Shown one piece after another: positions 11,593 to 23,458 of a stretch of 64,000 bases of DNA. The stretch comes from Rhodamnia argentea (Eukaryota; Streptophyta; Magnoliopsida; Myrtales; Myrtaceae), in assembly GCF_020921035.1 (NCBI RefSeq), contig NC_063156.1:9374501-9438500 (forward strand), in the 5' to 3' direction. The notes beneath the pieces are model-generated. The model saw only the letters and a program-made list of their open reading frames with translations. It was not told the origin of the DNA and ran no database searches. The position numbers and the translations under genes were made by a program. Positions within the stretch are counted from its first letter, which is position 1, and every line of letters starts with the position of its first letter.

Positions 11593-12934
11593 GGAGCTCC
11601 GGAGAGAGAAGAAGAAGAAGAAATGAAGGGTCACAAAAATATCAGTAAAGCTGTCTCATTTATCACGCAAACGAACGAGCCCAAGAGAGCGACGCAAGTC
11701 TTGGGAGAGAGGGAGTGACGTCACATCGAGCTTTCCTTTCATGGCGGTTCCTGATAAATTACTAGGGGACGAGAATCGTCCCACGAAGCCACGATAACGC
11801 CCACCAACCCATCATCGTCACTGGATAATCCTCGGCAACAATGGGCCCCGACCCGTTTATAGACGGGAACCCGAAATGCAAGGACAACACAAATAGTACA
11901 CGCGACACCGTACTTGATTCCTTTCATTAGAGGAAACTGAAGCTTCTTCCTTGTAAATTCAATGGTTCGGCCCGTCATACGGCCGATAACACCATAGAAA
12001 CCCGCGCAATGCTAATGTTAGAACCAAAAGAATAATGGTGACTTTGAGAAATTTATAACAATAGAACAAATACAAATCGGAAGGAGAAATTCTTTTATTG
12101 AAATACAAAATACTCGCTACAACTCGAAGTTGAATTCTGTGGCTTCGATCTGATGGATACATACTCGCTCTTACATACTTATAGCATAACACTTAACGCT
12201 CTGAGCCATTGAAATATCTTCTGACAAAATCAATCAGCCCAAATTTAAAAACACGTACATATAAGGTCAAAAATAGGATAAAACCTCGTGTGCGGAAGAA
12301 AGTTCAAAAAAAAAAAAAAAAGCCAACACCGTGCTACCATGACAATAAATGCAAAACAAGCGTGGCCACTCATCTTTTCCTTTCTTCAATAGTAGCTGCC
12401 TTTTTACGACTCCTCATAAATAGTGCTCCAGAAATCTTCGTCTTCTTTCTCCTCTCCCAACGCCCACCATGAATCGCGCAACCAACAACTAAATCATGAA
12501 ACCCTGACAAACGTGCTCAAAATCAATTTTACCTTCTTCAAAGAGCTAATGTGAGCCGCAATGACAAAAATCGAACTGACGCAATTGTGATCTTAGCATA
12601 TTACATTACTCGGTACTTCTCTCGTAACATCGATTCCATCATATGCAAATCGATGATTTGAACATGTGTTGAATGTCTAAATTACACATGTTATGATAGA
12701 TTGGTTTTCCTACATTTGATTTGTAGCTGATTAGCATGCAAACAAGCGACGTTTTGATCCAAAAATTTACAGTTTCTATCTAGTCTTACTTCCAATTAAT
12801 CACCTTATGGAACTCAATCTACTATCCTCCTGGTTTACAGCAAATCTTAGGGTTGACATGATTGACTGGTCATGTTATATTGAGAAAGAATAAGCAAGCA
12901 AAGCTTGAGCTGCTCGAACCATGCACAGTACACC
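11593..12934. other. Intergenic, promoter of SDR copy 2 and unassigned DNA
   Basis: The first 150 bp upstream of 11592 are the likely promoter and leader of SDR copy 2. The rest is AT-rich with chance frames only. I see no gene in 11750-12930. Confidence 0.45.
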
Positions 12935-14513
12935 TCAAGTGATCTTCTCAAATGCAGCGGAAGAGGCGAACACCATACATGAGAACCTGTTTACGGATCT
13001 GTAGGTAACATCCACGGCAAGTTGCGAAGACCAATTCATTTGATCATTTTGTCGCAATTCATATGGAATAGATACACGGCACGGGCGGATACTCTCATAA
13101 TCTCGCGAATTGCCTTCTTTTCCACCCACTAAAGCCCTCTCGTAGTAATTTTTCTTATGAGGTTCTCTTTTCTTCTGCTTTTCTACTATTAGGACCGATG
13201 GAAGAAGTCGACATTGATCATTCCCCAGAATAACCTCCACACGCCGAGTGATGCTCATGAAACTTACGTTAGCTTTTAACCAGATAGTATTCAATCGGCA
13301 TACTCTACCTCCATAACTGTTGCTGCTGCTGCTGCCGCTGCCCATTACCTTCTCTTCAGGACATCCATGGAGGCTGCAGAAGTGACATATCCCAGAAGGA
13401 TTCATCTTGCCAAGGCTAACCCGACGGTTCCCTCCATCTATGCGCATTAAACCATTTAGCCACCACTTTATACAGAAGAAGAATGCGTCATAGGGTATCT
13501 GCCGAACGTGGCAGCCCTGCCTCATCACTTCTGTATATGGCATAGAGAGAATTTCCACAATCTACCAACCAAGCCTGCACAGGTTCAAATATTAGGAACA
13601 TTATATATTTCTGCTTGGGAGAAAGATGACAGGCATTTCCAAAACATCACCATACTCACCATCAACAATGATCTTGGAGGACTGAAAAGGGTTTTCTCAG
13701 CCAGGATGCAGTTATGGGCTTGAGTAAACCTACAGCATTGAGAAAATATGAAAAGTGCCATCAGGATGGTATAATCTGTTAGAGTCGAAAATAAAAGCAA
13801 TTCCTAACAAGCCCAATTGCAGCATGAATGGAGCTGGATATCAAGAAGTAAATAGCACGAGAGGATGACAAATAGTTACCTGGTAATTTCTCCTGCCATA
13901 GTTTAGGTGTAGCATCAGATTATCAGAGTGAAAAGAGCTGTTGTTACAACCAGACCATGTCAAGGTGTACAGACTGCGCTGAGAGAGGGAAAATGCGTTT
14001 AATAATTTCCTCTCTTGCTTGGGAAGGAAAACACATGAACTGTCACAAAAGCACAAGCCAAATTGGCAGTGGGGTCCAATTTCAGTGAGGCTACAAACGA
14101 TTAAAACATAGTTGCTCATGATTCTTTTTGGGTTTATGGCTGAAGAAATAAATCTCGTATCGTTTTTTTCTCAGAGAGAGTAGCCATACGAGCTAGGTAT
14201 ACGCAAGTTCAGTTAAGTGGCTTACCTGGCCAATTTTGAGTCATTATGTGAAAAAGGGTGATTGTGAACTAAATCCTCTTGAGACAGATGATAGGGAGGA
14301 GATCCAATATTTCTGCAGCTACAAATGAGATACACCATTGAACCAAAAATCGAGCCTGGTCTTCGACCCACGAGAAGTGAGCGAGAGGTGGAATTCTTTA
14401 CCTCAAACTCCCAACCAAAAGTCTGGGAAAGTGCCTCTCATCTCGGAGAATTACAATGTAATATCATTCCCCTGAATCAGTCATTTTCCTGATTGACTTT
14501 TTTCTGTCATTCA
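12935..14513 (-). other. Possible spliced 3' UTR of the PPR gene, or an unrecognised minus-strand gene
   Basis: A 207-codon open frame runs at 12935-13558 on the minus strand. Upstream of it on the same strand are several good splice-like sites: a donor after 13880 (CCAG/GTAACT), an exon-like piece near 13700-13760 ending TGTAG/GTTTAC, and an acceptor CTGTGCAG near 13575. The predicted peptide has no family likeness I know and an ordinary composition. The stretch is on the strand of, and directly downstream from, the PPR stop at 14514, so introns within a long 3' UTR are the simplest reading; an independent gene cannot be excluded. Confidence 0.25.
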
Positions 14514-17500
14514 TTACCAATAGTCTCTACATGAACAAAGACCACCATTGAAGTGATGAAAGCGATATGCATCTCGCACAATGATGGTTCGGCTTGATAT
14601 CTTCGATACAAATTTGATCCAATTGTGACAGTCGTCACAGATACGAATGTTTTTTATTACCCGGACTGGGATTAACTCAGGCAAGCTAAGAATACCAAAA
14701 GCAATGGCCAGTTTCTCGCTGTGAACAAACATCATAGGGTCTTTTTGTCCTTGCTCAGCATCACTCCACAGGCTACATTGATTTTCCACATAACCGATTT
14801 CTGCTGCCTGGGAATTCAGATCCCCCAGGTTTTTGTATATCTCATCGGTCAATGGGTGTAGTCTATCACCTGCATAGAAGGCATGGACTGAGTTTTTGAC
14901 CTCTATCCAGCTACGACCTGGTTCTTTCTTCACACCTCTCTCTTTCATCACTTGCCTCGTTGAATCTCTGAGATCCCAATTTCCAGTTAATGCATACATA
15001 TTTGATAGGAGAACATAAGCAGCTGAATCTTCAGGTTCTATCCCTTGAAGATGGTGGGCAGCAAATTCACCAATTTCCACATGCTTATGGATTGTGCAGG
15101 CACTTAATAGAGTCCTCCAAATCATGGCATCTGGTTCTATTGGCATCTCCTCCACAAACCTCTTGGCACGCCTCAGATGGCCTGCACGACCAAGAAGATC
15201 CACAATGCAGACATAATGTTCAGGTTCTGGCACCAAACAAAAGTCTACTTCCATAGACTCGAAATACTTGAGTCCTTTCTCTACCAATCCAACATGGCTG
15301 CATGCAGACAAAGCTCCCACAAAGGTAATGGAATTTGGTGTCATTTCTTGCTGCATCATCTTATCAAACAAATCCACTGCTTCTACACCATATCCATGCT
15401 GAGAATAACCATTTATAATGGCATTCCAAGAAACCTCGCTTTTTTCAGGCATGTCATCAAATTCCCTTTTGGCATCGCAAATGCTGCCACATTTCGCATA
15501 CAATGTGATCAAGGCATTGGAAGCCTCAGTTTTGGAATAATAACCTGTTGTTATCATTGCAGCATGAATTTGCCTCCCCAATATCATATTTGCTGTGCTA
15601 GCAGCTGCTTTTACAGCAGAGCAAAAGGTGTATAAGTTAGCTTCAACTCCAGCTTTATTCATCCGAGCGAAAATCTGCAGTGCCTCCTCATGACAACCAC
15701 TCTGTCCAAACCCAGATATCAGTGCATTCCATGATACGTTATCTTCAACATCAACCTTCTCAAATACTGAATATGCTTCTTTTATTCTACCACATCTACT
15801 GTAAAGACTAAGAAGTGCATTTCCAATTGACAGATCAAGTGAGAAACCAGAGACCCAGCACTGCGCATGTATCTGGCGTCCTTGATTGAGTGCTGGGACA
15901 CCAGCACTTGCAGTGATGGCAGTTGATAATCCGATATTATCTAATTGGATACCTTGGTTCTGCATTTCTTTGAAAAGTTGTAAAGCTTCAGCAAATAAAT
16001 CGTGATGTATGTACCCTGCAATCATTGTCGTCCAAGAGACAACATCTTCGGTGAGTCTATTAAGTATATTTCGAGCAGTATCTAACTTTCCACATTTGGC
16101 GTACATCTCTAATAGCACACTGCAGACATACACATTATGCTGAAATCCACTCTTGATGACGTGAGAGTGTATCTGTTCCCCTTGGTAGAGAGCTCCCAAA
16201 GAGATGCAGGTTTTAAGTATGCTTGGGTATGTATATTGATTTGGCACAATGCCTTCAATCTGCATCTTACTACGTATCTCAAGCAACTCAATCAAATTGC
16301 CTGACTGACCAAATGCAACAAGCATCAGATTCCATAAGACCACATTCTGTCTATTAGTTGAGAGAAAGCATTTATGTGCAGTTTTTATGTCGGAGCATTT
16401 CACATACAGATCAAGCAGCGAACCTTCAATAACAACTTCGGACAGAATTCCTGTTTTTACTGCATATGAGTGAAGTTGTTTTCCTGTCTGGAGATACCCA
16501 GCATCAGCACAAGCACTCAGGAGGGTTGCTACAGTAACATGGTTTGGTCTGAAGCAGTCAGCCAGCATACTATCAAATAGCTTTACAGCCTCATTGAAAA
16601 GTTCATGTTGAGCGAGCCCAGCTATAAGCGAGTTGTATGACACGCCATCTCTAAATTCCATCCCACTAAATATCAGCTCAGCAGATGTCCAGTCTTCTAC
16701 TCGGCAGTACAATGTTAAAAGAGCATTGCATACGCAAATTTGAGTGGAGAATCCCCACCTTAAAATGAGATCATGGACCTGCTCTCCAAGCTTGAACAGC
16801 TCAATCTTTGTGCAGGCACTCAGTATACTGGAGAGAAGATACGGTGTTGGCCGAACTGCATTATTATGCATCCAACAGAATAAGAGAAGAGCTTCTCTCT
16901 CACGACCATTTTGAGAAAAACCAGAAATCATCGCGACCCAAGAAGTGCTGTCCCTAGAGTGCAACATTACAAAAACCCTTTTGGCGTCGTCAATGAACCC
17001 CTTTTTGGAATACAGATCGATTAGCGGATTACACACCAATGGGCTAGTCCCAAAACCATGACAAACAATTTTACCATGAATCTCTTTGACAAGATGGAGG
17101 GAAATTCTATTGCCTGAGCAGGCTTTCAAAACCGAAGCGAATATGTTCTCGTCAGGACGAATATTTTCAGCTGTCATCCGACAAAAAAGACCCACTGCTT
17201 CACCATTCAGCCTGCTGGCAGATATTATCATATTCCACGAGGACGAGCTTCTCGTAAGCATATCATCGAGGACCTTACGAGCACCATCAATGTCACAACC
17301 CGGGTGATCAATACCCAGAATCCGCTCACTCGAAGTGAATGGACCCGTCTTTGACATCGTAGCATGGAGCTTCTCGTGGCCTTTCAGTGATAAAGACCCG
17401 GCACTTGAAGACCCTTCGTGGAGCGACGGCTCGTCCTCGCGATTGGCCCAGCAACTACCCACTTGCTTCGAGTCCAAGCTGCTTGAGGTCCAATGGAGAC

Positions 17501-17678
17501 ACTGAGCGTAAACATAACGGGCACGGATTATGATGTCGCGCGGACTCTGGTGGTGACGAAGTAGCGACAAGAAACGAGGCATTACCTTCAACCTCGACAG
17601 CTGCTGTGTCGGAGCAATGCGTTCCAGCAAGGAACGTGAAGAACGCGACCGGCGGAACAGGGCAGTGACTCGAACCAT
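14514..17678 (-). CDS. Pentatricopeptide repeat protein, PLS class with E and DYW domains (At4g13650-like)
   Basis: One uninterrupted exon encodes 1054 residues. After an N-terminal stretch rich in R and S, which looks like an organelle targeting sequence, come tandem PPR motifs of the P, L and S types (repeats such as NALITLYAKCGSICDAKREF and SWNAIINGYSQHGYGVEAVD). The E region ends with the PG box PGRSWIEVKNSVHAF. The DYW cytidine deaminase domain is complete: HSE at 986-988, CDDCH at 1014-1018, and the terminal CSCRDYW. Such proteins bind organelle transcripts and carry out site-specific C-to-U editing. Length and sequence resemble Arabidopsis At4g13650 closely from memory. The target site is not known. 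The gene is not part of the surrounding collinear block and may have moved here. Confidence 0.95.
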   Translation of the reverse strand: MVRVTALFRRSRSSRSLLERIAPTQQLSRLKVMPRFLSLLRHHQSPRDIIIRARYVYAQCLHWTSSSLDSKQVGSCWANREDEPSLHEGSSSAGSLSLKGHEKLHATMSKTGPFTSSERILGIDHPGCDIDGARKVLDDMLTRSSSSWNMIISASRLNGEAVGLFCRMTAENIRPDENIFASVLKACSGNRISLHLVKEIHGKIVCHGFGTSPLVCNPLIDLYSKKGFIDDAKRVFVMLHSRDSTSWVAMISGFSQNGREREALLLFCWMHNNAVRPTPYLLSSILSACTKIELFKLGEQVHDLILRWGFSTQICVCNALLTLYCRVEDWTSAELIFSGMEFRDGVSYNSLIAGLAQHELFNEAVKLFDSMLADCFRPNHVTVATLLSACADAGYLQTGKQLHSYAVKTGILSEVVIEGSLLDLYVKCSDIKTAHKCFLSTNRQNVVLWNLMLVAFGQSGNLIELLEIRSKMQIEGIVPNQYTYPSILKTCISLGALYQGEQIHSHVIKSGFQHNVYVCSVLLEMYAKCGKLDTARNILNRLTEDVVSWTTMIAGYIHHDLFAEALQLFKEMQNQGIQLDNIGLSTAITASAGVPALNQGRQIHAQCWVSGFSLDLSIGNALLSLYSRCGRIKEAYSVFEKVDVEDNVSWNALISGFGQSGCHEEALQIFARMNKAGVEANLYTFCSAVKAAASTANMILGRQIHAAMITTGYYSKTEASNALITLYAKCGSICDAKREFDDMPEKSEVSWNAIINGYSQHGYGVEAVDLFDKMMQQEMTPNSITFVGALSACSHVGLVEKGLKYFESMEVDFCLVPEPEHYVCIVDLLGRAGHLRRAKRFVEEMPIEPDAMIWRTLLSACTIHKHVEIGEFAAHHLQGIEPEDSAAYVLLSNMYALTGNWDLRDSTRQVMKERGVKKEPGRSWIEVKNSVHAFYAGDRLHPLTDEIYKNLGDLNSQAAEIGYVENQCSLWSDAEQGQKDPMMFVHSEKLAIAFGILSLPELIPVRVIKNIRICDDCHNWIKFVSKISSRTIIVRDAYRFHHFNGGLCSCRDYW

Positions 17679-17849
17679 ACGAGGGTCATCAGCTTCGGTG
17701 GCGGACAGGGTTTCGCGGTATGATTACCGTCCGACGTAAGACAGATTTGAACCGAGGCAAATTATAGCCGATCGCAAATGCTGTGATAATAAAGGGAAAG
17801 GAAAGAATGTAAGTTTGTCCATAAAGGGAAAATCACACAAACTACTTTT

Positions 17850-18140
17850 TTAATTTCAATCTAATATGCAAAACCATCTCTGATCTTTTAATTTATTTAG
17901 TGTAATTCCTGAATTTTGGATCAACGTGCATTGTCATCCTTAAACTTTTAATTTTTTCGTTATGATTTTTTAACTTTAAAACATCATAATAATATATATA
18001 TTTATATCACGTTGAATAAATTTAGTCTAAAAATGTCATTGCATAAAAGGCTAAAGTTCATTGACCACTTTTATAAATTAAAAGTTTAGAGACTACATTA
18101 CGCAATAAATTAAAGTTTGGACTATTTGTCCTACTATACC
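17850..18140. repeat. Small inverted-repeat element (MITE-like)
   Basis: Both ends carry inverted, diverged phrases (TTTTAATTTATTTAGTGTAAT on the left; its relative in reverse near 18075-18115, ATTACGCAATAAATTAAAGT). Length is about 290 bp and it has no coding potential. Ends approximate. Confidence 0.45.
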
Positions 18141-18160
18141 TAAGTAGAACCGCTGGTTAT

Positions 18161-18697
18161 TAGGGGTGAGCATGGTTCTAAGGTAGAACCCGAGATCGGA
18201 CCGGTAGGGAATACGTTCGATTTCAAATTTCAAAGTATGTAGGGTAACTTTCAAATTCCAAAAATTGGAGTAAATTTCAGGTTTAGGTAAATGGAACCTC
18301 AAACCTGAAGCTTGTAATAAGGTTTTCGATTTTTCTTGATATATGTTTTCTGGGGCATCCGATGAGTGTAATATGAAACTACTAATCTGAGCTTCCATTT
18401 ACAATAGTATTTATGATCAAGACTTTTGCTTTGTTAATTTATCTAAATACGAGTTGTGATCAATTAATTATAGCAGCAAATGATGATCATTAAATATGGT
18501 CATTCATTGCAATAGCTTAATTAAAAATACAAGTGGAACTTGAGAAGGAAGACCTTATAACCTTTGACGGGGCAGATTTTAGATTTCAAGGTATGCTGGG
18601 TAAGTGCCAGATTTTAAAAAATGAAAAACCTACTATGACAAATGGGTTTCAGGTTATATGTGAAATTTATATGGAATTTAAAATCACTCACCCCTAC
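18161..18697. repeat. hAT-like MITE with TAGGGGTGAG termini
   Basis: The left end reads TAGGGGTGAGCATGGTTC and the right end, reversed, TAGGGGTGAGTGATTTT. Subterminal phrases are also inverted: GATTTCAAATTTCAAAGTATG on the left resembles ATTTCAAGGTATGCTGGGTAA in the right half. About 536 bp, without transposase. TAGGG(G)TG termini are typical of plant hAT relatives; no clean 8-bp target duplication was seen. Confidence 0.55.
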
Positions 18698-20300
18698 TAA
18701 TTACAAAAGAACCCCAAAGATGGAATCAATTAAGTTCTCTCTATTTGGTAAGAAACAGTTTGGTTGATTTCACTTTTTGCCTCGTCAAATTAGATTTCAC
18801 CAATCAACAAAGGAAAAATGACATTAGATTTCACAAATCAATCAAAGGGAAAAATGGCACTAAGTGTTCTTGAACTTTAGCACAATTTATGATGTTGTTA
18901 TTAAACCTTTTATTCGTTCAATATAGTCCTTAAATTATTCATAAATCTTGATGTAATCCTTTTATTTGATAAAACAAGCGAGAAAGCTACCACATTCTTT
19001 AAAAAAAGGCGGCATGTGCAATGTAATCCCTACATCATTGCAAAATGTGCATTCTAGTCCGACTACTTCTGATATTATTCAATCTAATTCCTCTACTTTC
19101 CACAACAAAGTCAGCTCGAGCCCGCTGTACTATTCACAAGTTTTTTATAATTGCAATGTTGCCTATATTTTAGAATATGTTTTTATTTTAGTCCATTTCC
19201 TAAATTAACAATCTGTTGGTTCTTTATAAATGTTGCGAAAATATCATTTAAGAATAGCTTATCTTATGATCTCAAAACTAATAAAAGTATAACATCTTTT
19301 AAAGTCCAAGCATTTTTATACAGAGATTTAGGAACGACATTAAGTTATTCATGAATACCCATACTTATGTTAATCTAAATCTCGTTCCCAAATTTCATAC
19401 AAATCACATTTTCAAGCTTCGTACTGGTAGAGAGAAGAGGGTGAGTGTGAGGTGGCGGTGACGGCCTCGACGGTGACACGACAGGCGGTCGGGTTGCGCG
19501 ACTCAGACGGCGGCCATGAACTTGCGGGGGACTTTGTTTATGTAGCGTATTGTGCAAAGGAAGTGGGGAGAAAGGCCAAATGGAGAAAGCACTGAAGAAG
19601 AAAAAGGAAGGAGAACGCTACAAAAAATAAAAATGAAAAGAGAAAACACAAGTCCGGACCGGCCAAATTTCGATGTGACAAACTCTTATGGCACGCGTAA
19701 GATAATTCTAGGAAATTCCAATCTCTCACATTGACCTGATCGATGAATTAATTACACGTGTTAAATTTCGATCATCGATAGTACGAAAAGATGTTTTTTG
19801 GGTCATCTGGAATGGATTCACACGATTATGACATGAACATAAAGAGTATATTTTTATACGGCTCATTTTCATTCGCGGCCGATAGAGGTGTCAACTGTTC
19901 AATTCGGATCGAGTTTCCTTGATACCCGTTCCGTTACAGAAATTTAATTCTCACTATCCGAACCGCATGTAGCTTGAACCGAAGGTATGATTCTGGTAAG
20001 GTCAGTTCGGATTTTCGGGTTAAGCTCTTCTTTTTTGAACGAAAACATCGGGGTTCTACATCGAATCCAAGAACTTCTTCATCTCCATCGAGTTGGAGAG
20101 TGTTCTCAGGAGCCAAATTTAACCCGAACAGGAGCTAACCCAACTCTAAAGCAGCTATGCCTCAATTAAGTTCCTCAATCATCATTCACACAAACATCAA
20201 TTCTACAGTTTGGCGCATAAAGCTTGACCTTCAGCAGAAAAGACTCTCTCTTTCCCCTTGCAAAGAAGTGCCTGTATTGGTCGGGAGATTGCCATGAACA
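18698..20300. other. Intergenic, AT-rich with repeat traces
   Basis: Phrases such as CTTGAACTTTAGCACAATTT near 18870 link this stretch to the repeat modules at 3060 and 5150. Near 19885 a TAGAGGTGTCAA phrase resembles the hAT-like termini. No gene is supported. Confidence 0.4.
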
Positions 20301-20309
20301 CTAACGCTC

Positions 20310-20760
20310 CATGGTAAAAAAGCAACATCCAACCCAAATTGAAATGATCTCCGAGTATCTACGTCTTTCCATCTCTGGCCGCTGGCAAAGGCCGGCCTTG
20401 CCTATGGCCGGCGAGGGTCGCCCACAGGCAAGGTCAGCCCTCGCGTGGCTTTCGAGGGTGGCATTGCTGATGGCCGACCACCCCGTAAAGGAAAGAAAAA
20501 AAGAAAAGAAAGAAAGAAAGAAAGAAAAGGAAAAAAAAAGTAAATGATGAAATGCCATCTTCGAGATGGTGACGTTAGACCCTTTTTTGATACCGACATG
20601 GCCACTTCAAGTCTTGATTGAAAATAAGATTTACTTCAGGCCCTTACTTCGGAAAAATGGTGGCACTTCATTTAATTATTTGAAACAAGATCCACTTCAT
20701 GTCCTTATTTGAGAAAATGATAGGCATTTCAGACCGTTATTTGGAACATGACTTTTTCTG
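20310..20760. repeat. Repeat with GC-rich core and TTATTTGA-type modules
   Basis: A GC-rich core (about 20380-20495, with GGCCGGC and GGCGAGGG phrases) is followed by a purine-rich run (AAAGAAAG repeats) and then a block with CACTTCA..CTTATTTGA phrases at 20640-20750. The same block recurs near 31440-31560, showing that both belong to one dispersed family. No coding content; the open frames here read through the GC core. Confidence 0.5.
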
Positions 20761-22141
20761 CTAATCGAAAAGCGTTTTTCATTGACTAGTTGTTTTTGAC
20801 AAAGCAAACGGTAAAAACGCCGTAAAATTAATTTTTGAAAAATACTTTACCCCGAACAAACGCACCCTTGACCGTTGACCCGAACAAGAGCTAAGCTAAC
20901 CCAACGCCCAAAGGCATTCCCATATCAAAACTCCTACAAATCCGTCTTAGCAATGTTTAACGGAACAATTGCTACGCCTCGATCAAGTTTGCCCAATCAT
21001 CGTTCAGATAAAGCTTGAATTTCAGCGGGAAAAAGGACAAAAAGGGCATGGAGAGTGCCAGCGTGTGCAGGGGACAAAGCGAAGGACCAGTAAAGGACAA
21101 AAAGGGCTTTTCCTAGATGAGACGCCCCTCCGTTTCCCGCGCGGGGGATTGGCGGGAAACGGTCCCATTACGCTAAAAGAGTTTCAATTGACCCGTTTCG
21201 AAATGACAATTCTACCCTTGGCAGTGGCACATACTTGTTTTTTTCACTTTCTTAGTCTTCTTGCGATTTGTACCACTTCTTGTTTACATTGCGTCCCCGG
21301 ACTTTGTATTTTTGTTGGGAATCCAGTCTCACGACTTTCTTTCGATCTAAGTCCTTCCTTCGTTTAACCCAATTCGAAATGCTTTTTATATTTGCAAAAT
21401 TATATGAAAATGTCGGACTCACTTTTGTGCTTCAATGTTTAAATGTTTAGAAAATTTCACATTACATATACGGAATGAAAGATGTGAAAATTTTAAATAA
21501 AAAAAAACGCTGTAACTTGCTAAATAGCACAAAGAGTTTGCGCTCGGCGAAAAGTGCAGCAGATGTGGATGGATCTTTACCATCAAGAGTTGCAATGTGT
21601 AAATCTTTTAGCACGATGACCGATACATCATCTCTTGATCGAGCTCGACGATTGTTACACCCTCGAGATTTGTCGATTCGGATTTCGCTTTTCTCCCGAT
21701 TAAAAAGGAAAACACCGACTACTTCCGATGGGTCCTTTCAAGTAAAAGAACAGAAGATTTTCATTATAAAAGATACATGTATCTCTTTTATCGCTTGCGA
21801 ATAATCACAAGAGAGGATGGTTTCGTGTTTTGTGCGTTTCGCAAGCTCTTGCCTAATCGAGTCTCCGAAATTCAAACCAAATTCAGGAACATCCTTAAAA
21901 CACTCGACGAAGGAGGGTATTATGGTCTTTACAGCAAAAGGGCCGACGAAATCCAAAGTGGGGCCCATAGTGGTGCGGGATAGCGGTGGCATTTTAAGGA
22001 AAGATTTGAATTCCTCCCTCTCTCTCTCTTCTTCTTCTTCTTGCCAGTCAATACGCATATATCCCCGTAAAGTTGCAGACCGTCGTCGCACAGTCCCCGT
22101 GAAGGCCGCCGTTGATTGAAGAGCCCCGAGTAAGTATACTT

Positions 22142-22145
<4 letters not shown>
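20761..22145. other. Intergenic and upstream region of the SINE gene
   Basis: A 16-bp phrase AAAGGACAAAAAGGGC occurs twice, near 21030 and 21095. A 110-codon plus-strand open frame begins near 21475 (S/R-rich, no recognised family) and is probably chance. The last 150 bp are likely promoter of the gene that follows. Confidence 0.35.

Positions 22146-22186
<41 letters not shown>
22146..22186. repeat. (TC)n microsatellite in the SINE gene leader region
   Basis: About 20 TC units directly upstream of the inferred first, non-coding exon. CT-rich tracts are common in plant 5' UTRs and promoters. Confidence 0.95.
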
Positions 22187-22189
<3 letters not shown>

Positions 22190-22509
22190 GTTACTTCTTC
22201 TCTTCGGTGGTGGTGGGGAGCCACTTGCTGATGATGGGGAATGGATGATTCTCGCCCTGCGCTTGTCAAATTTCTTGAAAAGAAATCAATTCCCCTCCCA
22301 AGTTCTTTCCTTTATTATCATTTTGTCCTTCTTTCTAGTACCCTTTTCCCCCTAATTCTGTTCATTGTATTGGGTGGGCCTGGGTTCGGTTCTTGGGTGC
22401 TGTCGTTTCGTTTCCCCAGAGATCTGAGGATTCAGGCAGGGGAGAGCAAAATTAATGCGTTGAAGGAGCAGCGAAGGAAGAATCCTGAACTCGAAGTCGC
22501 TTCTGACCG

Positions 22510-23452
22510 GTAATTTCCGCTTCCATCCAATTTCTTCATTGCAATTTGTGTTCTTGCTTTGTTGAACCTGCCTCGTGTCGGAGACGAGAGGTCCGGTGAC
22601 TTTGATTGATTTGGGCAAATGGGCTTCGGAAATCTAAATGACGGTATGTCTCTGTTGACGTCTCTCACTGATAGAGATCAACATCGTCCCAGGAATTGAG
22701 ATTTGGTAGTGAGTGGCGTTCCTTTTTTTTTTTTTGGAGGGGGGGGGGATCCTGAAACATACCAAACTGCTTCCGTTGAGTGAAATGGATGCCTACTACT
22801 AGGAATTAGGGAAACTCGAAAGAATCGACCTACTATGAAGGGATATTGAAGAAAGGGGGTAGTTCAGCGGAAGATATATCATTTTCTATGCTTCCATGGG
22901 GTGAGAACCGTGAGATGATGATATTTTGCTGCCGCAGTTGGGCTTTTGACCATGAAATTTAAACTTTTTAAGTGTCTGTTTGTCTTGGAATTAGATAAAC
23001 TGTGAAGTGATTTTGAGATTTGGTCATAAACGGATAGGCTTCATCTCAGATTCTAAGAGATACCAGAATGCTTCAATAGATTGAAATTGTGCTTTCATTT
23101 CAGGAAAAGCCAATGATTTTATAAACATTTCTTGACAATCGTTGTTTATATCGCTTAGAAAAATTATTTTAACGGAAATTATTTTTCAATGATCAACGCC
23201 AGTTTATGCCTAGACATTTCGTTGACGATGAAAATATCTTTTTGTCAGTCATTTCTATAATCAATCATTTCGTGAAAAAAATGCATCCATGTCTGATTAT
23301 ATAAATCAGCAAAAGTTGCACACTTTGACTTATCTAATTGAAGAGTCCAAATTCCTAATGGAATAAAGAAGACAGTGCCTTTTTCTGACACCTGATAATG
23401 ATACCGTGTCTGTCTAAACTGTCTTATTTTATCTCTGGTCTCGTGATTTTAG
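22510..23452 (+). other. Inferred 5' UTR intron of the SINE gene
   Basis: A donor (CTGACCG/GTAATT) near 22510 and an acceptor (TGATTTTAG) ending at 23452 bracket AT-richer DNA. The acceptor lies six bases before the start codon at 23459. The frame upstream of the donor is not continuous with the protein, so the first exon is read as leader. Transcript evidence would be needed to confirm it. Confidence 0.5.
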
Positions 23453-23458
23453 GTGAAA

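Noticed and set aside
21475-21804. A plus-strand frame of about 110 codons, rich in S, R and L
   Set aside because: No recognisable family, no splice context, and neighbouring repeats; chance is more likely.
22241-22513. A plus-strand frame of 90 codons upstream of SINE
   Set aside because: It lies in the inferred leader exon and ends near the leader splice donor; at most an upstream ORF. The protein is not conserved to my knowledge.
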